DNA of 64,000 nt. Source: Desmodesmus armatus. Its lineage: Eukaryota; Chlorophyta; Chlorophyceae; Sphaeropleales; Scenedesmaceae. The first letter of the stretch is position 1. Each line of letters starts with the position of its first letter. The notes under the pieces were generated by a model. That model was not told the DNA's origin. It was given only the letters and a program-made list of their open reading frames with translations, and did not search any database. Below, one piece after another: positions 35,001 through 46,800 of the stretch. The position numbers and the translations under genes were made by a program. The stretch is from positions 229,055-293,054 of the forward strand of contig VIIQ02000118.1 of the NCBI GenBank assembly GCA_007449985.2, in the 5' to 3' direction.

Positions 35001-35822
35001 CATGACGATACAAGGAGGTGGAGGCACAGGCCAGATCAACCACACTGGCACCCACTGACTGCTCACCCATGGGATTGGCATAACAGGTGAAGGCCCCTTC
35101 CACATCCCCATGGGTCCTACCATTGAGCACAACCGAGGAGACAGCAAACAGACCATTCATAAACTCCAGCGCCCGAGGGCGGCTGGGTACAGACATGTCC
35201 ATAGAGCGCCTGTAGGAAGGTACACACCTCAAATGGTGTAAGGTCGGGAGAACTGACGGGTCATTGAGACCTGGGGGAACCGCAAGATTAGAGGGCACGT
35301 CACAACTCAATCTGCCAATGCGCATGTTCAGGTCCCCAAGAACCAAATGCTTGTGGCCTCTGGCCTCTGCTGCAGACAGCCCAGCAAACAAGGCAGCCAT
35401 GGGGTCTGCATCCACCACCCCAGATGCATACACAGCAGAGCCAGGAGGGCTGAAGTAACACACGGCAACAGTAAGCTGAAACCTGGCACAACCACCCAGA
35501 CGATGCCCTCCCTCGGGTCCGTGGTAACCGTCAGCCCTGAGCCCATGCTCAGTGCAGAGAACCTCTTAACAAACACAGTGATACCCCCATGCGGCCTGCC
35601 GCGGCTTGGCCGCGGCCGGACACAATGAAAAGCATCATAGCCAGGCAACAACCCTTGAACCTCATGCGTTGTGTCCTCCACGAGCATTGTCTCTACAAAG
35701 CCGTAAATGTCACACCCCTGCTCTTGCGCCACAACACTGGGTATCCTAGTAGCCGCCATGCCCCCCACATTCTGCACAAGGAACCTCACATCTATTGCTG
35801 CAACACTATGCGGTGGATTCAT
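32050..35822 (-). pseudogene. LINE copy 2 ORF2, frameshifted
   Basis: Reads as the same 1,257-residue protein as copy 1, but a one-base deletion in a T-run within the endonuclease (about residue 115) shifts the frame. The start-proximal part (35822 to about 35480) and the remainder (35463 to 32050) are in different frames. YADD and FVDFKKAFD motifs are intact downstream. One clear substitution is Leu to Val in the segment FN(L/V)AQNLAQ. Confidence 0.9.
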
Positions 35823-36374
35823 CGCCTGCCAGCCCCAGCCCCTGCCCCTGCCTCTGCACCTCCCTCGGCCCTAGCCCTGTGTGCGCCCCCAGAGCGATCT
35901 GTGGGGCCGCGGGGAGCCAGCTGCACCTGCTCCCACCGGGGGCGGCCACCGCCACGTGACCGCACCTGCTTCTCAAGGACAGCCCCCTTCCAGCGCACCT
36001 TCACCCCCTCAGCCCTCAGCCGGCTGGCTTCCGGCCCCAGCTCCCGGCGCTGCGCCCGCTCAGCCTCTGACAGCAGCTGCTCAACATAGACCTGATGACC
36101 CTGGCGAGCCAAGGCCATGCGGGTGCGGCCCCCCAGCACCACCTCCTCCAGCTAAGGCGAGCGCAGCAGCACACGGTAGAGGGCCATCGGCTGCCGTGCA
36201 GGCCGCCTGCTGGCTGAGTTGGGCCCACCACCAGCACCCGCCCCTGCATCAGCACCTTGCCGTGCTGTGCCGCTGCTGCCCGAGGACCCCGTCGCTGCTG
36301 CTGCCTGGTCACCTGCCTGCCCCGCACCTGCTGCACGACCGCTGCTGCTGCTAGGGCCTGCTGCATCACCACCG
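35819..36374 (-). pseudogene. LINE copy 2 ORF1 fragment with premature stop
   Basis: C-terminal part of ORF1 only, truncated by the element's 5' end. An in-frame TAG replaces a Gln codon after LLRSP, so even the remnant is interrupted. The ATGA overlap with ORF2 is preserved. Confidence 0.88.
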
Positions 36375-36503
36375 TGCACTTATACCACTCAAGACTGATT
36401 ATCCCAGAATTTCAGAGAAGGGAAGAAACATAGTATTGCACTACGGAAATTCTTAAGATTCGCTCATTTTCCTAAGGGAAAAGCAACAGTAGAAAGTCAC
36501 CAG

Positions 36504-36885
36504 ATGCACCAGACAACTAGAGAGGCCAGACACACCAGTTACACCAGATGCACCAGACTACCAGAGAGGCCAGACACACCAGATAGACCAGATGGACCAG
36601 ATGCACCAGACTACCAGAGAGGCCAGACACACCAGATACACCAGATACACCAGATACACCAGATGCACCAGACTACCAGAGAGGCCAGATACACCAGATG
36701 CACCAGACTACCAGAGAGGCCAGACACACCAGACACACCAGATGCACCAGACTACCAGAGAGGCCAGACACACCAGACACACCAGATACACCAGATGCAC
36801 CAGACTACCAGAGAGGCCAGACACACCAGACCCACCAGATGCACCAGACTACAAGAGAGGCCAGACACACCAGATAGAGCAGATA
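36504..36885 (+). repeat. Minisatellite (CCAGAYRCACCAGACTACCAGAGAGG-type units)
   Basis: Contiguous variable-length units mixing the submotifs CACCAGAY, CCAGACTACCAGAGAGG and CCAGACACA. Reading frames through it give repetitive Thr/Arg/Pro/Asp peptides, an artefact of the repeat. Confidence 0.9.
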
Positions 36886-37089
36886 CACCAGAGGGGGCAG
36901 ACAGTGCAGACACACTAGGCACACTACACATTCTTGACAGGCCAACAGCTCAGACCCCTTTGCATGTACACGTATGCAGAACCCCGTTGGCCCGCCACAC
37001 CCTGCTGCTGTGGAGGGTACCCTCCTGGCTGCCGCATGTACACAGCTCCTGGCTGCTGCTGCTGCTGGTGCTGGTGCACTGAGTGCTGT

Positions 37090-37290
37090 CTGGTGTATCT
37101 GCTCTATCTGGTGTGTCTGGCCTCTCTGGTAGTCTGGTGCATCTGGTGGGTCTGATGTGTCTGGCCTCTCTGGTAGTCTGGTGCATCTGGTGTATCTGGT
37201 GTGTCTGGCCTCTCTGTTAGTCTGGTGTATCTGGTGTGTCTGGCCTCTCTGGTAGTCTGGTGCATCTGGTGTATCTGGTGTGTCATGCCT
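37090..37290 (-). repeat. Same minisatellite in inverted orientation
   Basis: The units appear as TCTGGTGTATCTGGTG and CCTCTCTGGTAGTCTGG, the reverse complement of the array at 36504-36885. Together the two arrays could form a long foldback. Confidence 0.88.
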
Positions 37291-37489
37291 GTGTAGTTGT
37301 CTGGCGTATCTGGTGTATCTGGTGTTCCTTGTGACTGTCACAGTCAAACAAGGCTGGTCAAGGTTGACCAAGTCAACAGTGCATTATACAAAAGTCAACA
37401 GTGCATTATACAAAAGTCAACAGAAAGTCAACAAAAAGTCCGCAGAAAGTCATCTTTACTTCTCTTTTCGCGGCATAAGTCGCTTGGAC

Positions 37490-37632
37490 GCCTGCAGATT
37501 CAGTCTCGAGGGCTACGCTCAATTTATTGAACTGTCTCGACTCCGCGGAAACCCTCGCTACGCTCGGTTTCCCGCGGACTCTTGACAGTTCAATAAATCT
37601 CGCTATCGCCCTCTCGACTTAAATCTGCAGGC
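37490..37632 (+). repeat. Imperfect palindrome with about 65-bp arms
   Basis: Left arm 37490-37553, right arm 37566-37632, loop CTCGCTACGCTC. Paired blocks include GCCTGCAG/CTGCAGGC, AATTTATTGAACTGTC/GACAGTTCAATAAAT and GCGGAAACC/GGTTTCCCGC. In unit 2 only the loop and right arm remain (38065-38150). Confidence 0.82.
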
Positions 37633-37767
37633 ATACAACCTACACTTATACCACTCAAGACTGATTATCCCAGAATTTCAGAGAAGGGAAGAAACATAGT
37701 ATTGCACTACGGAAATTCTTAAGATTCGCTCATTTTCCTAAGGGAATTGCAACAGTAGAAAGTCACC

Positions 37768-38064
37768 AGATGCACCAGACAACTAGAGAGGCCAGACACA
37801 CCAGTTACACCAGATGCACCAGACTACCAGAGAGGCCAGACACACCAGATAGACCAGATGGACCAGATGCACCAGACTACCAGAGAGGCCAGACACACCA
37901 GATACACCAGATACACCAGATGCACCAGGCTACCAGAGAGGCCAGATACACCAGATGCACCAGACTACCAGAGAGGCCAGACACACCAGACACACCAGAT
38001 GCACCAGACTACCAGAGAGGCCAGACACACCAGACACACCAGATACACCAGATGCACCAGACTA
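37768..38064 (+). repeat. Minisatellite array of unit 2
   Basis: Second plus-oriented array, colinear with the start of 36504-36885 apart from one missing unit, then joined abruptly to the palindrome loop sequence at 38065. Confidence 0.88.
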
Positions 38065-38157
38065 CCTCGCTACGCTCGGTTTCCCGCGGACTCTTGACAG
38101 TTCAATAAATCTTGCTATCGCCCTCTCGACTTAAATCTGCAGGCATACAACCTACAC

Positions 38158-40300
38158 GTAATACTTTGGCAATCCCCCCCCCCCCACCCCTTTCTCCCTC
38201 CACAACGACTGGCGCACCAAGGCGAGGCACAGGCAGGGTTGTACAGTGCCTCTTTATCTTCTTGACGTAGGCAACACTCCTGAACGCTTGTCGTTGCATC
38301 ACCAGCATGCTGCGCCTTCCATCCACCCACCCACCCACCAGGACACACAGAACGCTTTCCTTATTGAGTATTGTGCCAGCTTTTTTCATGCTGGGCAATG
38401 CTGTCTACTTGCTCCACCTGCCGTCGATGCAGTCTCCGGTTTGTTGTAATAAGATGCAGTCTCCGGTTTGCTATCCTAGTCGGACTATGTTGGTGTGCCT
38501 CATAGACTGCTTGCATGTGACTTGCATGTTCATAGTATGCTAGCTATATTCATTAATCCCTGTGCTAACACAGTGCAAGATCACCTGCCCACCGACATGC
38601 ACCACGGCTCTGTCTGCCAGCATCATGTTACATTTCTTGTGATGTGTCATCATGAGCCAGATGCCGAAGGGCACTGGCATCTGGCGTCTGGCAAAGCCAG
38701 ATGCCAGTGCCTGATAGCTCTAGCCAAAGGCTAGGCTAGGCACAAGGTGCAGGAACTTCAGAGTAAGAACTAGCAGAAATAGGCTGCCAAAATCTCTAAA
38801 AAGTACAAATAGCAATACATAGTGCCAAAACACCTGCAACAGGATAGGATCCTCGTTGATGTGCCTAAATTTCAGTAGAAGGAATATCCAATAGCATTAC
38901 TACAAACAAATGACACGTGTTGTGTGGCTTGGTCAGCATCAACTACCAGACAGGGCAACACAGAGCCATGCATTCCTGGCATGCTCCACAAACAGCTTCA
39001 CAACGGTTTGGCAACGTCTGTCATCACAACATGCATTCATGGCATGCCCCACGGGACCACATCGAGGAGGGGGGGGGGGGGGCCTTGGCAGGCATGCTGC
39101 ATGCGCAGCATGTCAGAGGGTAAAACGGTGGATGAGGAAGGGCTACGGCAGCACGCATGCAGGGTGATGCTCACCCTGGCGAGCCCTGCCTTCAGCCCCA
39201 TGAATATATGTTGCATGGGGACCCATACATGCCCTGCGCATATGGCTCCCACCCCATAACCCCTGGCATGGTACATAGTACAGAGTGCCGGGCACACAAG
39301 CAGGGTGTGCACACACGACACGCAGTGCAGGCCACATCACGTCATAGAGGGTGGCTGGTACATGATGCACCAGTGCTGCCTGCAGTTCTGTGCCATTCAC
39401 AATTGCCAGTTAGTTGGCACCCGGTGCTGTCAGCTCAAACAGCAGCTGTGCTGCAGAATGCAGAAACTGTTGATCCTTTGCACACTGTTGAGACTCTGTA
39501 CAGTTGAAGGGAGTCGAGAGACCACCTCGACCATGGGCAATCAAACATGTCACCGCACGGTATGGGCAGTGTGCCATGACAAAACAACCCCAGGATCCCA
39601 ACAGCAAAATCCTCAACACTTGCACTGGAAGCGTAGGCTGCAGTAGCGTGCTCACACAGTATGAGCAGCTGGGCCGTTCGGTATGTCTGTATGCATGCGG
39701 CCTACCCACAGCAATGCATCAGCCAAACAACCAGGGAGCGTGGGATGACGCAGGGCAGCAGCAGCAGCAGCTGCTGCTGTTGATCACAACCACCTCTGTC
39801 ACGCACCAACCACCACGCCCCACTTCATGCATACATATGTCTCTTCCAAAGCTTAGACAGCTTCCGCTCATCGTAAGTATCGGCAGCATCATCAGCCCAA
39901 CATCCAATCCATCAACCATTGACACAGCCCATTCCTCCTTGACACACATCCAGTGCCTTTCTCAGGCTTCAATCGGCTGTACTGCCAAGCTGCTCCACAG
40001 AACACCACCAGCACAACCACCAACTCAAAAGCCCTTACTATAACCAGGCACCACAGTACCGCAGCTCACAGCCATGTGCAAGGGGTGGATAAACACGGTG
40101 GTGTCAAGGTGTGAACGGCCTTGACGAAACACAAAAGAGGGAGGAATAGAGGCACACTGTGCAGTGCAGGCAAAACATTCGCCTGTCACACTCGGCAGCC
40201 TGCAGGCGTTGCGTCTGCCAGGTGGATGGGATGTAGGTATGTGAGTGTATGTAAACAGGCCAGCGACTGTGCATGGCTCAGCAGTATGTGTGTTGCAGTA
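38158..40300. other. Gene-poor stretch with small local repeats
   Basis: No convincing exon chain. It contains C-runs (near 38177), a 17-bp direct repeat (ATGCAGTCTCCGGTTTG at 38427 and 38453), a hairpin (38670-38711), an AT-richer patch (about 38740-38910) and a diverged tandem duplication of CATGCATTC(C/A)TGGCATGC (about 38967 and 39030). Confidence 0.45.
38670..38711. repeat. Perfect 16-bp inverted repeat
   Basis: GGCACTGGCATCTGGC at 38670-38685 and its exact reverse complement at 38696-38711, 10-nt spacer. Function unknown. Confidence 0.85.
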
Positions 40301-40921
40301 CGTGTGTGCATAGTATGTGTGTGCATAGAGAGACCCTACTGCAGGATACCTGCAGGACCCAACAGTGCTGCCCAAAGAAAGAGCCTCTACAGTGTAGAAA
40401 CTGAAACGACAAGATCCCAAACCCTACCAGAGAGACAAGCAGTGCTGAACCCTCAAAAAAACAGAAAGGGCAGACAGGGTCACCTCCACGTGACCACCCA
40501 CAACAGAGCAGGGGAGAGTGCTGCCAACACGCGACAAAGCAACAGCCAGCCTGCGGAACGGAACACCATTCGGACACAGGGCATCATGCTAGCAGCTCTG
40601 TATGCACACGCGGCATGCAAAGTGTATGGGTATGTGACACGCAGGCGCCGCTGATGGGCTCAACCGTGCATCAAGCTGGCATTGTGCTTGCCTCTCGGAA
40701 AGTACCAATCCGACACAGCAAACCGAAAGTAAGTAGGCTGCCCACAGATCGTGGGGCAGTCCGCCCTACGCAGCAGATCCTGCCACAGGCACCGATGCAT
40801 AAGCAGTGAGACCCAGTTGCCACAGGGTAACGTACTGCTGCCAGTGAGATGCACGTAAACAGATAAGCGCACAGCACACACACAGCAGAGAAGGAATTAG
40901 TGCTGGTAGCAACAAACTCAC

Positions 40922-41153
40922 CGCGCAAGGCAGCAAGGCAGCAGCAATGAAAGCTGGCTCAACGGGGTGCAGAAAATCCACAAATCCAGGCATGGCCGTC
41001 AGGGTGCAGCTGTCAAACAGTGCTGCACTTGGTAAACATCACAGCGCCCAAAACCCTTTCACCAACAGCATGTGACAATACCAGGTCAAAAGACTCACAC
41101 TTGCGAGGCCTGGACCGGGAAACACGGATGAAGGGAACACCGATGACGAAGGC
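40922..41153 (-). CDS. Two linked exons of an unrecognised gene (partial)
   Basis: Exons 41153-41101 and 41009-40922 have good GT-AG borders and join in phase, giving GQAFVIGVPFIRVSRSRPR-like sequence followed by a hydrophobic segment (PAFIAAALLPCA). Possible further exons lie near 40835-40790 and 40740-40700. They may be the 3' part of the gene starting at 43618, but the connection through 41976-41154 could not be traced. Family not recognised; a membrane protein is suggested by hydrophobicity. Confidence 0.4.
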
Positions 41154-41976
41154 CTGCCCAGGTACTGTACATACACAGCACAGGCACGCAGGGGCCGCCC
41201 TGGCGGGGGTCACACCGGACAGCGCAAATCACACGCAATGCTGACTTCCAAGCCTCTGTACAGCCTGTATGCCACAACTGCTGCTCCCTGCTGCGGTACA
41301 TCACAACCTATACGACAAACTGCTGCAGACAAGACCCCTGTAGGGATATTGAGAGACAGATCAGCTCAGGAAACAACAGCAATGTGTGTACAGCAATGTG
41401 GGTAGCAAATCCAACTCAGCTGCCTGCTACATCAACGGATTTCAGAAGCAATGTGTGAGCATCAGCAAGATGTGCTCAGGACGCTCTCCAGCGTAGGAAC
41501 CAGCCCATGCACGCAGTCAATCACAGCTCAAAAGATGCTCAACAATTTGTGCTGGTATACACACCCAGCACGCCCCTGTGCGAAGCACCACAGACGGTCT
41601 GACGGTCCCCAGAAAGCTGCCTTTGCGTATGGGCGGCATCAGCCACCAAACGAGCATATCTGCCAGCAGTGTGTGCAAAACAGAAGCCCATCAGAACATC
41701 AACTGCTTCTCGAAGCAGAGCGCAACCAGCAAAGATGAATGAAAGAGGCGCGCATTCCTCTCACAAGTGTACTTGGGCTGGACCGACAACCTCACAAGCC
41801 CAGACAGATGAGACTGCCTGGCAAGACACTGCAGCTAAGGAATGCGCCCGCAGTGAGGCATCAGACTCAGTCATACCCGCCAGCACAGCACACACAACGA
41901 ATGCATCCCGCCAGTGCAATTCAAAACACACACTCAACCCTTGCGACCCCCCCATTGACATTGGTGCGCTCACCAC

Positions 41977-43618
41977 AGCCCTCTATCAGTGTTGAGCCCA
42001 GCACCAGCCTGGCTTTGGCCCCTGCTTTGACCAGGGTTGAGATCTCCCCGCTGCGTCAGATCATGAAGGTACTGCTGCTTTGACCAGTGTGGAAATGTCC
42101 CTGCTGGATCAGAACATGAAGGTACCGCTGCTGCTGTAGCTGCTGGGGGGCTGCTGGATACCTCCTCCCCATCTTCCACATCATCGGTAGGCAGCTGCGG
42201 CACCAGCTGCGGCACGGCCACCCCACAGACCAGCTCGTGGCCCTGCAGCTGCTGCTGTAGCCTGAGCGCGTCTGTGTGCTGCAGCAGCGGCAGGGCAGGC
42301 CATGTGCTGGGCGGCTCCTGCATGCACCGCTTGGCCAGCAGGGATGCGACATTGGTCATCCGTGTGGTCTGAGCCATGGCTGCCTCTGCTGCATCTAGGG
42401 CTGCAAGAGCCTGCGCTGAGCCAGGGCTGGCGACACATGCCTGGTTGAAGTACTGAACTGTGGACTCCAGTGCAAAGTTGGCGATTGTGATGGCCATCTG
42501 CAGCATGAGGGCGCCCTTCTGTCCAAGCTGGTCGGCTGTGCCAAGCTGCTGCTGCTGCTGCTCCTGCTGCTGCTCCGCGTCAACAGCGGGAAGCTGCTGC
42601 TGTGTGTTGGACGCAGGGCACTGCTGCAACTGCCCACTGGTGGCCTGCATGTGTGCTGCTGCTTGGGGAAGGCTGTAGGGGGCGTAGCGCAGCTGGTGCT
42701 GGTGCTGCTGCTTGCTCCTGTTGACCCTTTCAAACACGTTTGCAAAGCTGCTTTGATGAATGGCACTGACCGCCCCAGTTCCCTGCAAACAGCAAGACAC
42801 CCCAGTCCCAGATCAGCCCCATTTGTCGGATGTGCTGGTTTGGTGACTAAGGCTGCTTGTGCCCAGCAGGGGCTCTCGGAAGCAGGCAGCACGGTCGCAT
42901 TGTGATCGTTTAAGCGTGATACCAATAGGAAGCCAGCCACGGTCTGTGCCTGCGTGCTGTCAAAAGACTTCTGACTGGGAGTGCAAGTGATGCAAGCACA
43001 CCTGCGAGCTTGACGCGGTCGGCGCACGCTGTTTGCTTACAAAGCCCGTCACGTTCTGACCAGCAACTTCAACCAGAGGACTCGGCATCTGAGATGTTGG
43101 TAAAGCTTAGCACTGCTTTACAACAGCGGCAACCTGTGGTGCAGATGCAGGAGCAGGCCAAGTGAAGCACGGTAAGACGTTGATGTGCATCGTACTCGCA
43201 ACACAGGCTGAAGCATCCCGACGCTGTTCAGGTTCCTGCTCGCCCTCATGATGGGACCGGGGTCCCACGCATGCACCAGCAGGAGAGCTATGGACAGCAT
43301 CAAACGAACGTACCTACAACCAGTGGGATGTTATGTCCGGCACCGCTAGAGACGTCACTGCCAGGCCTTTTGGTACGTTCCCTTGACAAGATGTGTACTG
43401 AAGGAGAAACGTGGCTGGGGGTCTAACAACATCTCACATGCGATCTTGGAGAGGGTATCGTCGCCATCCAGTTGGGAGCATACGGACGAGCTACAACCAG
43501 GTTCAGGTCTCAACCACGTGAACAGAAACCATATTGATTCGCCAGCCAAATGACTACGAATACGAGCAAGCAACTTGACTACACATTTTGTACGAGTGTC
43601 CACAAAAAATGCACTCAT
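41977..43618 (-). CDS. Unrecognised Gln-rich protein, 5' exons
   Basis: ATG at 43618. Exons 43618-43377, 43313-43196, 43088-43041, 42949-42923 and 42782-41977 join in phase. The last ends at a GTGAGC donor (phase 2), so the gene continues further. Seen: a basic N-terminus (MSAFFVDTRTKCVVKLL), hydrophobic stretches (RLMLSIALLLVHAW; QTVAGFLLGTGAVSA), and a large exon encoding Gln-rich sequence around two helical segments (ALM LQMAITIANFALES; AALDAAEAAMAQTTRM). No family is recognised. The gene starts 234 bp downstream of the CRTISO-like stop on the same strand. Confidence 0.5.
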
Positions 43619-43709
43619 TGTGCCCAGCCTTGCTCAACTCCATGAGAAGGGGTGATTGCACTGCAGCATGCAGCATGACATGCAGCGACAGCAGCCAACC
43701 AACTTTCAA

Positions 43710-43714
43710 TTACA
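43710..43714 (-). terminator. Candidate TGTAA poly(A) signal, CRTISO-like gene
   Basis: TTACA on the plus strand, about 140 nt past the stop codon of the CRTISO-like gene and just ahead of the next gene's start region. Confidence 0.45.
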
Positions 43715-43852
43715 CTGCTCCCTGCTCAACGATAATACACACGGGCCTCTTTGATCCACCCAGCACCTCCATGGTCGACAAGACCTGGACCAGCACCAGC
43801 ACACTCCCCAATAACCCTGATCCCTCCATCATGGCATGTGTGATTGCTGCGC

Positions 43853-46800
43853 TCACAAAGCCAACTCCTCTAGCAACTTCATATGGTCCCACACAGGCAC
43901 CAGTGAATTGGCACAGATGGCGCCACTGGCAGCAACAGCAGGCAGGCCGATACCAGGGAAGCGAGAGTCCCCGCAGCAGTACAGGCCAGCAACAGGCGTG
44001 GTGGGGCCTGGGAACAGGCCCTCCCCGGCCTTGATGGCGGGACCTGCAGTGAGTAGTAGTAACAGCAGCAGCAACATGAAAGCAAGGCGGCAGTTGGACG
44101 CAATGCAGCCCAGTCTCCTCAGACAGACGAAGGACACAATGCCTTTTGGGTTGTGGAAGCCAACTTGCCAAGAAAGACAGCGGGCGCGCAGGCACTCGCA
44201 CTGTTTGCGCAAACTACCAGGCAGCTCCTGAGGTGTATGCTGGCCGCTTATTAGGCAGATCGCAAACCAGCTCAACTCACAGTGCTGTCAGTGAGTCATC
44301 ATGAGTCATGATGAGTAATGCATGGCCATTGACCGCCAGATGACCTCTAGCACACCAGACAAGTTTGCAGCCCCTGGCATCCAGACATAAGGGGGCCGGG
44401 AAGAGCTGCAATGCCCCCCCCCCCCAAAAAGCACCCGCCGCAGCTGGGCACCCCCCCCCCCACACACACACACAACACTCCTGTACCATGCAACGTCCAG
44501 AACGCCACTGCTTCAACATCAAACACCAGTACACATGTATCCCCAAGGCATCTTGCATTTTGCCGCTGCTGTTGCACCGTGCCGCTTACCGTATGTGCCC
44601 CGGGTGCGCCTCAGGTAGCGCTCGTGTGTGAGGGGTGTGCCCACCATGCTGAACTGCAGGCAACAGGGGCAGGGACGATGTGGCTCTTGCACAATGCGGC
44701 CTGCATTCTGCGGTGTGCTGCAGACTGCACCTATTGACATGGAAGACTCTCAAGTTGCCATGCTGCTGCCAGGGACAGGTTTGATGTGGGAGTCTTGCAC
44801 GATCCAGCAGACTGCACCTATCTGACCAGGAAGACTCCCCAGCTGCCATGACACTGTCAGACCGAGTTAGCCAGACTGCTACATGATCATGGTGCCGTGC
44901 TGTACAATGCCTGCAGAATGCCTGTGGAAACTAAGTACTCTGCAGCCACACCATCCTGCTGCCGCATGCCACATGCCTGTCAGGAAACAGGTGACCAAAG
45001 GTGTTGATAGCACACGCGCACCCACCTCTGGCCTGTCAACCCCTGTTATCGGGCCATAGCACTCTGCTGTTGCATGCAGCAGGCGTCCTGTACACCCAAA
45101 CCCACCTCTGCTCGTTCCCTGATGTCAGGGATGACCTTGGTCAGGGCATCCCACAACACAGCAGACCGCTCCTCTTTCATGGCAGCATACTCAGGACTGC
45201 AGCACAAGCAGCACGACACCGGCAGCAGCAGCAGCAGCAGCAGCAGGTGTTGGCACCATGCGGGATGCGTGTTATTGCTTTGCGGCACCGTCCATTGTGC
45301 GGAGCCCCTGGCTCCCTTGTGGTTTGCACGGCGATGCGATGCGATAACCACATCAAAGTCATTGGCCAGGCACCAATGCACACATCCCTTGGCCACTGAC
45401 AGCCCCCCCCCCCCCCCCACCCACCCACCCACCGCTGCCTGCCAAAAAAAGAGCTGCTTCTATGAGCATGCGCCTGCACCAGAAACTTGCCAAATCAACC
45501 ACGGTGCCAAGTGACAGCAAGCCTAACGAGAGCAGCCAAGCACTCATGTCAGCAGCTGCACTGCGCTGCCGTTCTCACCCACCTGCCCTTTTTGAGGCCC
45601 TTCCAGAGGTGGTAAGGCTCGGTGGCTGGCAGATACGCATGCAGGCAGTGCTTGCCCTCGGGAGCCATGCCCGGCTCCTTCACCTGCACAGCACAACATA
45701 TCACAGCAGAGCACAGCACAGCACAGTGCAACCGTTGTAACGCAGCACAGGGCAGCCCAAAGCAGTAGGACACAGCCACACTTACAGCATGAAGGGCAGC
45801 AATGGGCTCATTACAGACGCAAGGTAGCAACATGCCCAACACTCCCAGCACACACAGCACACATGACCATGATGCCGCATCAACACTACCAAACAGCCGC
45901 TTGTAATAGCTGCCTTGAGCACGGATACTGCTGCTGCTGGTGCAGCGCCCCACATCACCTGACAGCCCCTAAAGGCGCCCAACATGTTGGCAGCACAGCA
46001 CTAGAGCATCAAAACACGTAGCCCGTGTGAATCAGTCCTTTTGGAACACGCTTCTTTGAAGTTTTGGGGGCCTGCTGAGCCAGCGACAGCCAATCGCGCT
46101 TCTCTTTCTCTCTTTCTCTCAAACTGGCAGCACAGCACCCACCGACGCAATGGACACCAGCACCACGTTTTGCTCAGCCGTCACTCCCCGCTGCCAGTCA
46201 TTGACTATGATGTGGTGAAGCTCAAGGTCGTCAGGCAAACCTGGCAGGGGGGGGGGGGGCAGGAGCACACAACATGGATTACGAGCCCACTACAGAGGTG
46301 CACAACGCACACCAGTACAGGGCCAGGTGTGGAGCATGCCCGCGCACGACCTTGAACAGCATCATGCTGTAGGCATTGACAGTGTGCTGCATTCTTTGTC
46401 ACATGCCGAGCATGCGCACCCATGCTTGCAGGCATGGGCACTTTGTCATTGATGTGGGTTGCAGGGCTCCATGACACCAGCAAAACCGCCTGCCCAGCCT
46501 TTGCTGACCCGGCTTCAGTCCAGTTGGGTGACCAAGATTGTGTTGCTACTGTGTTTCAACATGCCGAACAGTCGGCCCTGGCACACACTTTGTACAAAAT
46601 GAAAGTGCGCAGAGCACGCTTGCTTGGCCTTACTATGGGTATTTGACTGACTTTGTTCTGTTTCTTGTGTCCACACTGGTATAGTTGCCTGCCCTCATCT
46701 CTGCACACAATAGGTTCCTAGCATGGCTGGCACTTGCTGCAATTCTGGTGGTTCTGCCTTCTTTGGTCAACCCGGTGTAGGTGGTGCAAACCACCGCAGG

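Larger units (their letters stand above)
31809..36374 (-). mobile_element. LINE copy 2, 5'-truncated (about 4.57 kb), inactivated
   Basis: Almost base-for-base identical to 23936-28504 in reverse orientation. The 3' end is at 31809-31812 (ACTCCCCC) and the 5' truncation is inside ORF1 at 36374. Inactivating differences: loss of one T in TTTT of ORF2 (near 35478) and a CAG-to-TAG stop in ORF1 (near 36152-36154). No exact target-site duplication was found; the 5' flank enters the tandem element at 36375. Confidence 0.92.
36375..38157 (+). mobile_element. Tandem pair of a non-autonomous, minisatellite-bearing element
   Basis: Unit 1 (about 36375-37646) begins CACTTATACCACTCAAGACT and ends CAGGCATACAACCTACAC. 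Unit 2 (about 37642-38157) starts and ends with the same sequences, directly abutting. Unit 2 lacks the interior from the minisatellite to the middle of the palindrome (equivalent to about 36870-37553). Order in unit 1: unique leader, plus-oriented minisatellite (36504-36885), spacer, inverted minisatellite (37090-37290), spacer, palindrome (37490-37632). No protein-coding capacity is credible. Classification is open: it behaves like a duplicated non-autonomous transposon or a satellite unit. Confidence 0.7.

Noticed and set aside
36360..36395. Target-site duplication for LINE copy 2
   Set aside because: Only ATAAG is shared between the flanks and it is not adjacent to the 5' junction; within chance expectation.
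36504..36885. CRISPR-like regularly repeated array
   Set aside because: Units are contiguous with no unique spacers, length varies, and the genome is eukaryotic.
36504..37082. Long open frame through the minisatellite giving Thr/Arg/Pro/Asp repeats
   Set aside because: Frame stays open only because the repeat lacks stops; peptide changes with every unit and both strands behave alike.
38670..38711. Rho-independent terminator
   Set aside because: Nuclear eukaryotic DNA, no T-run and no upstream gene.
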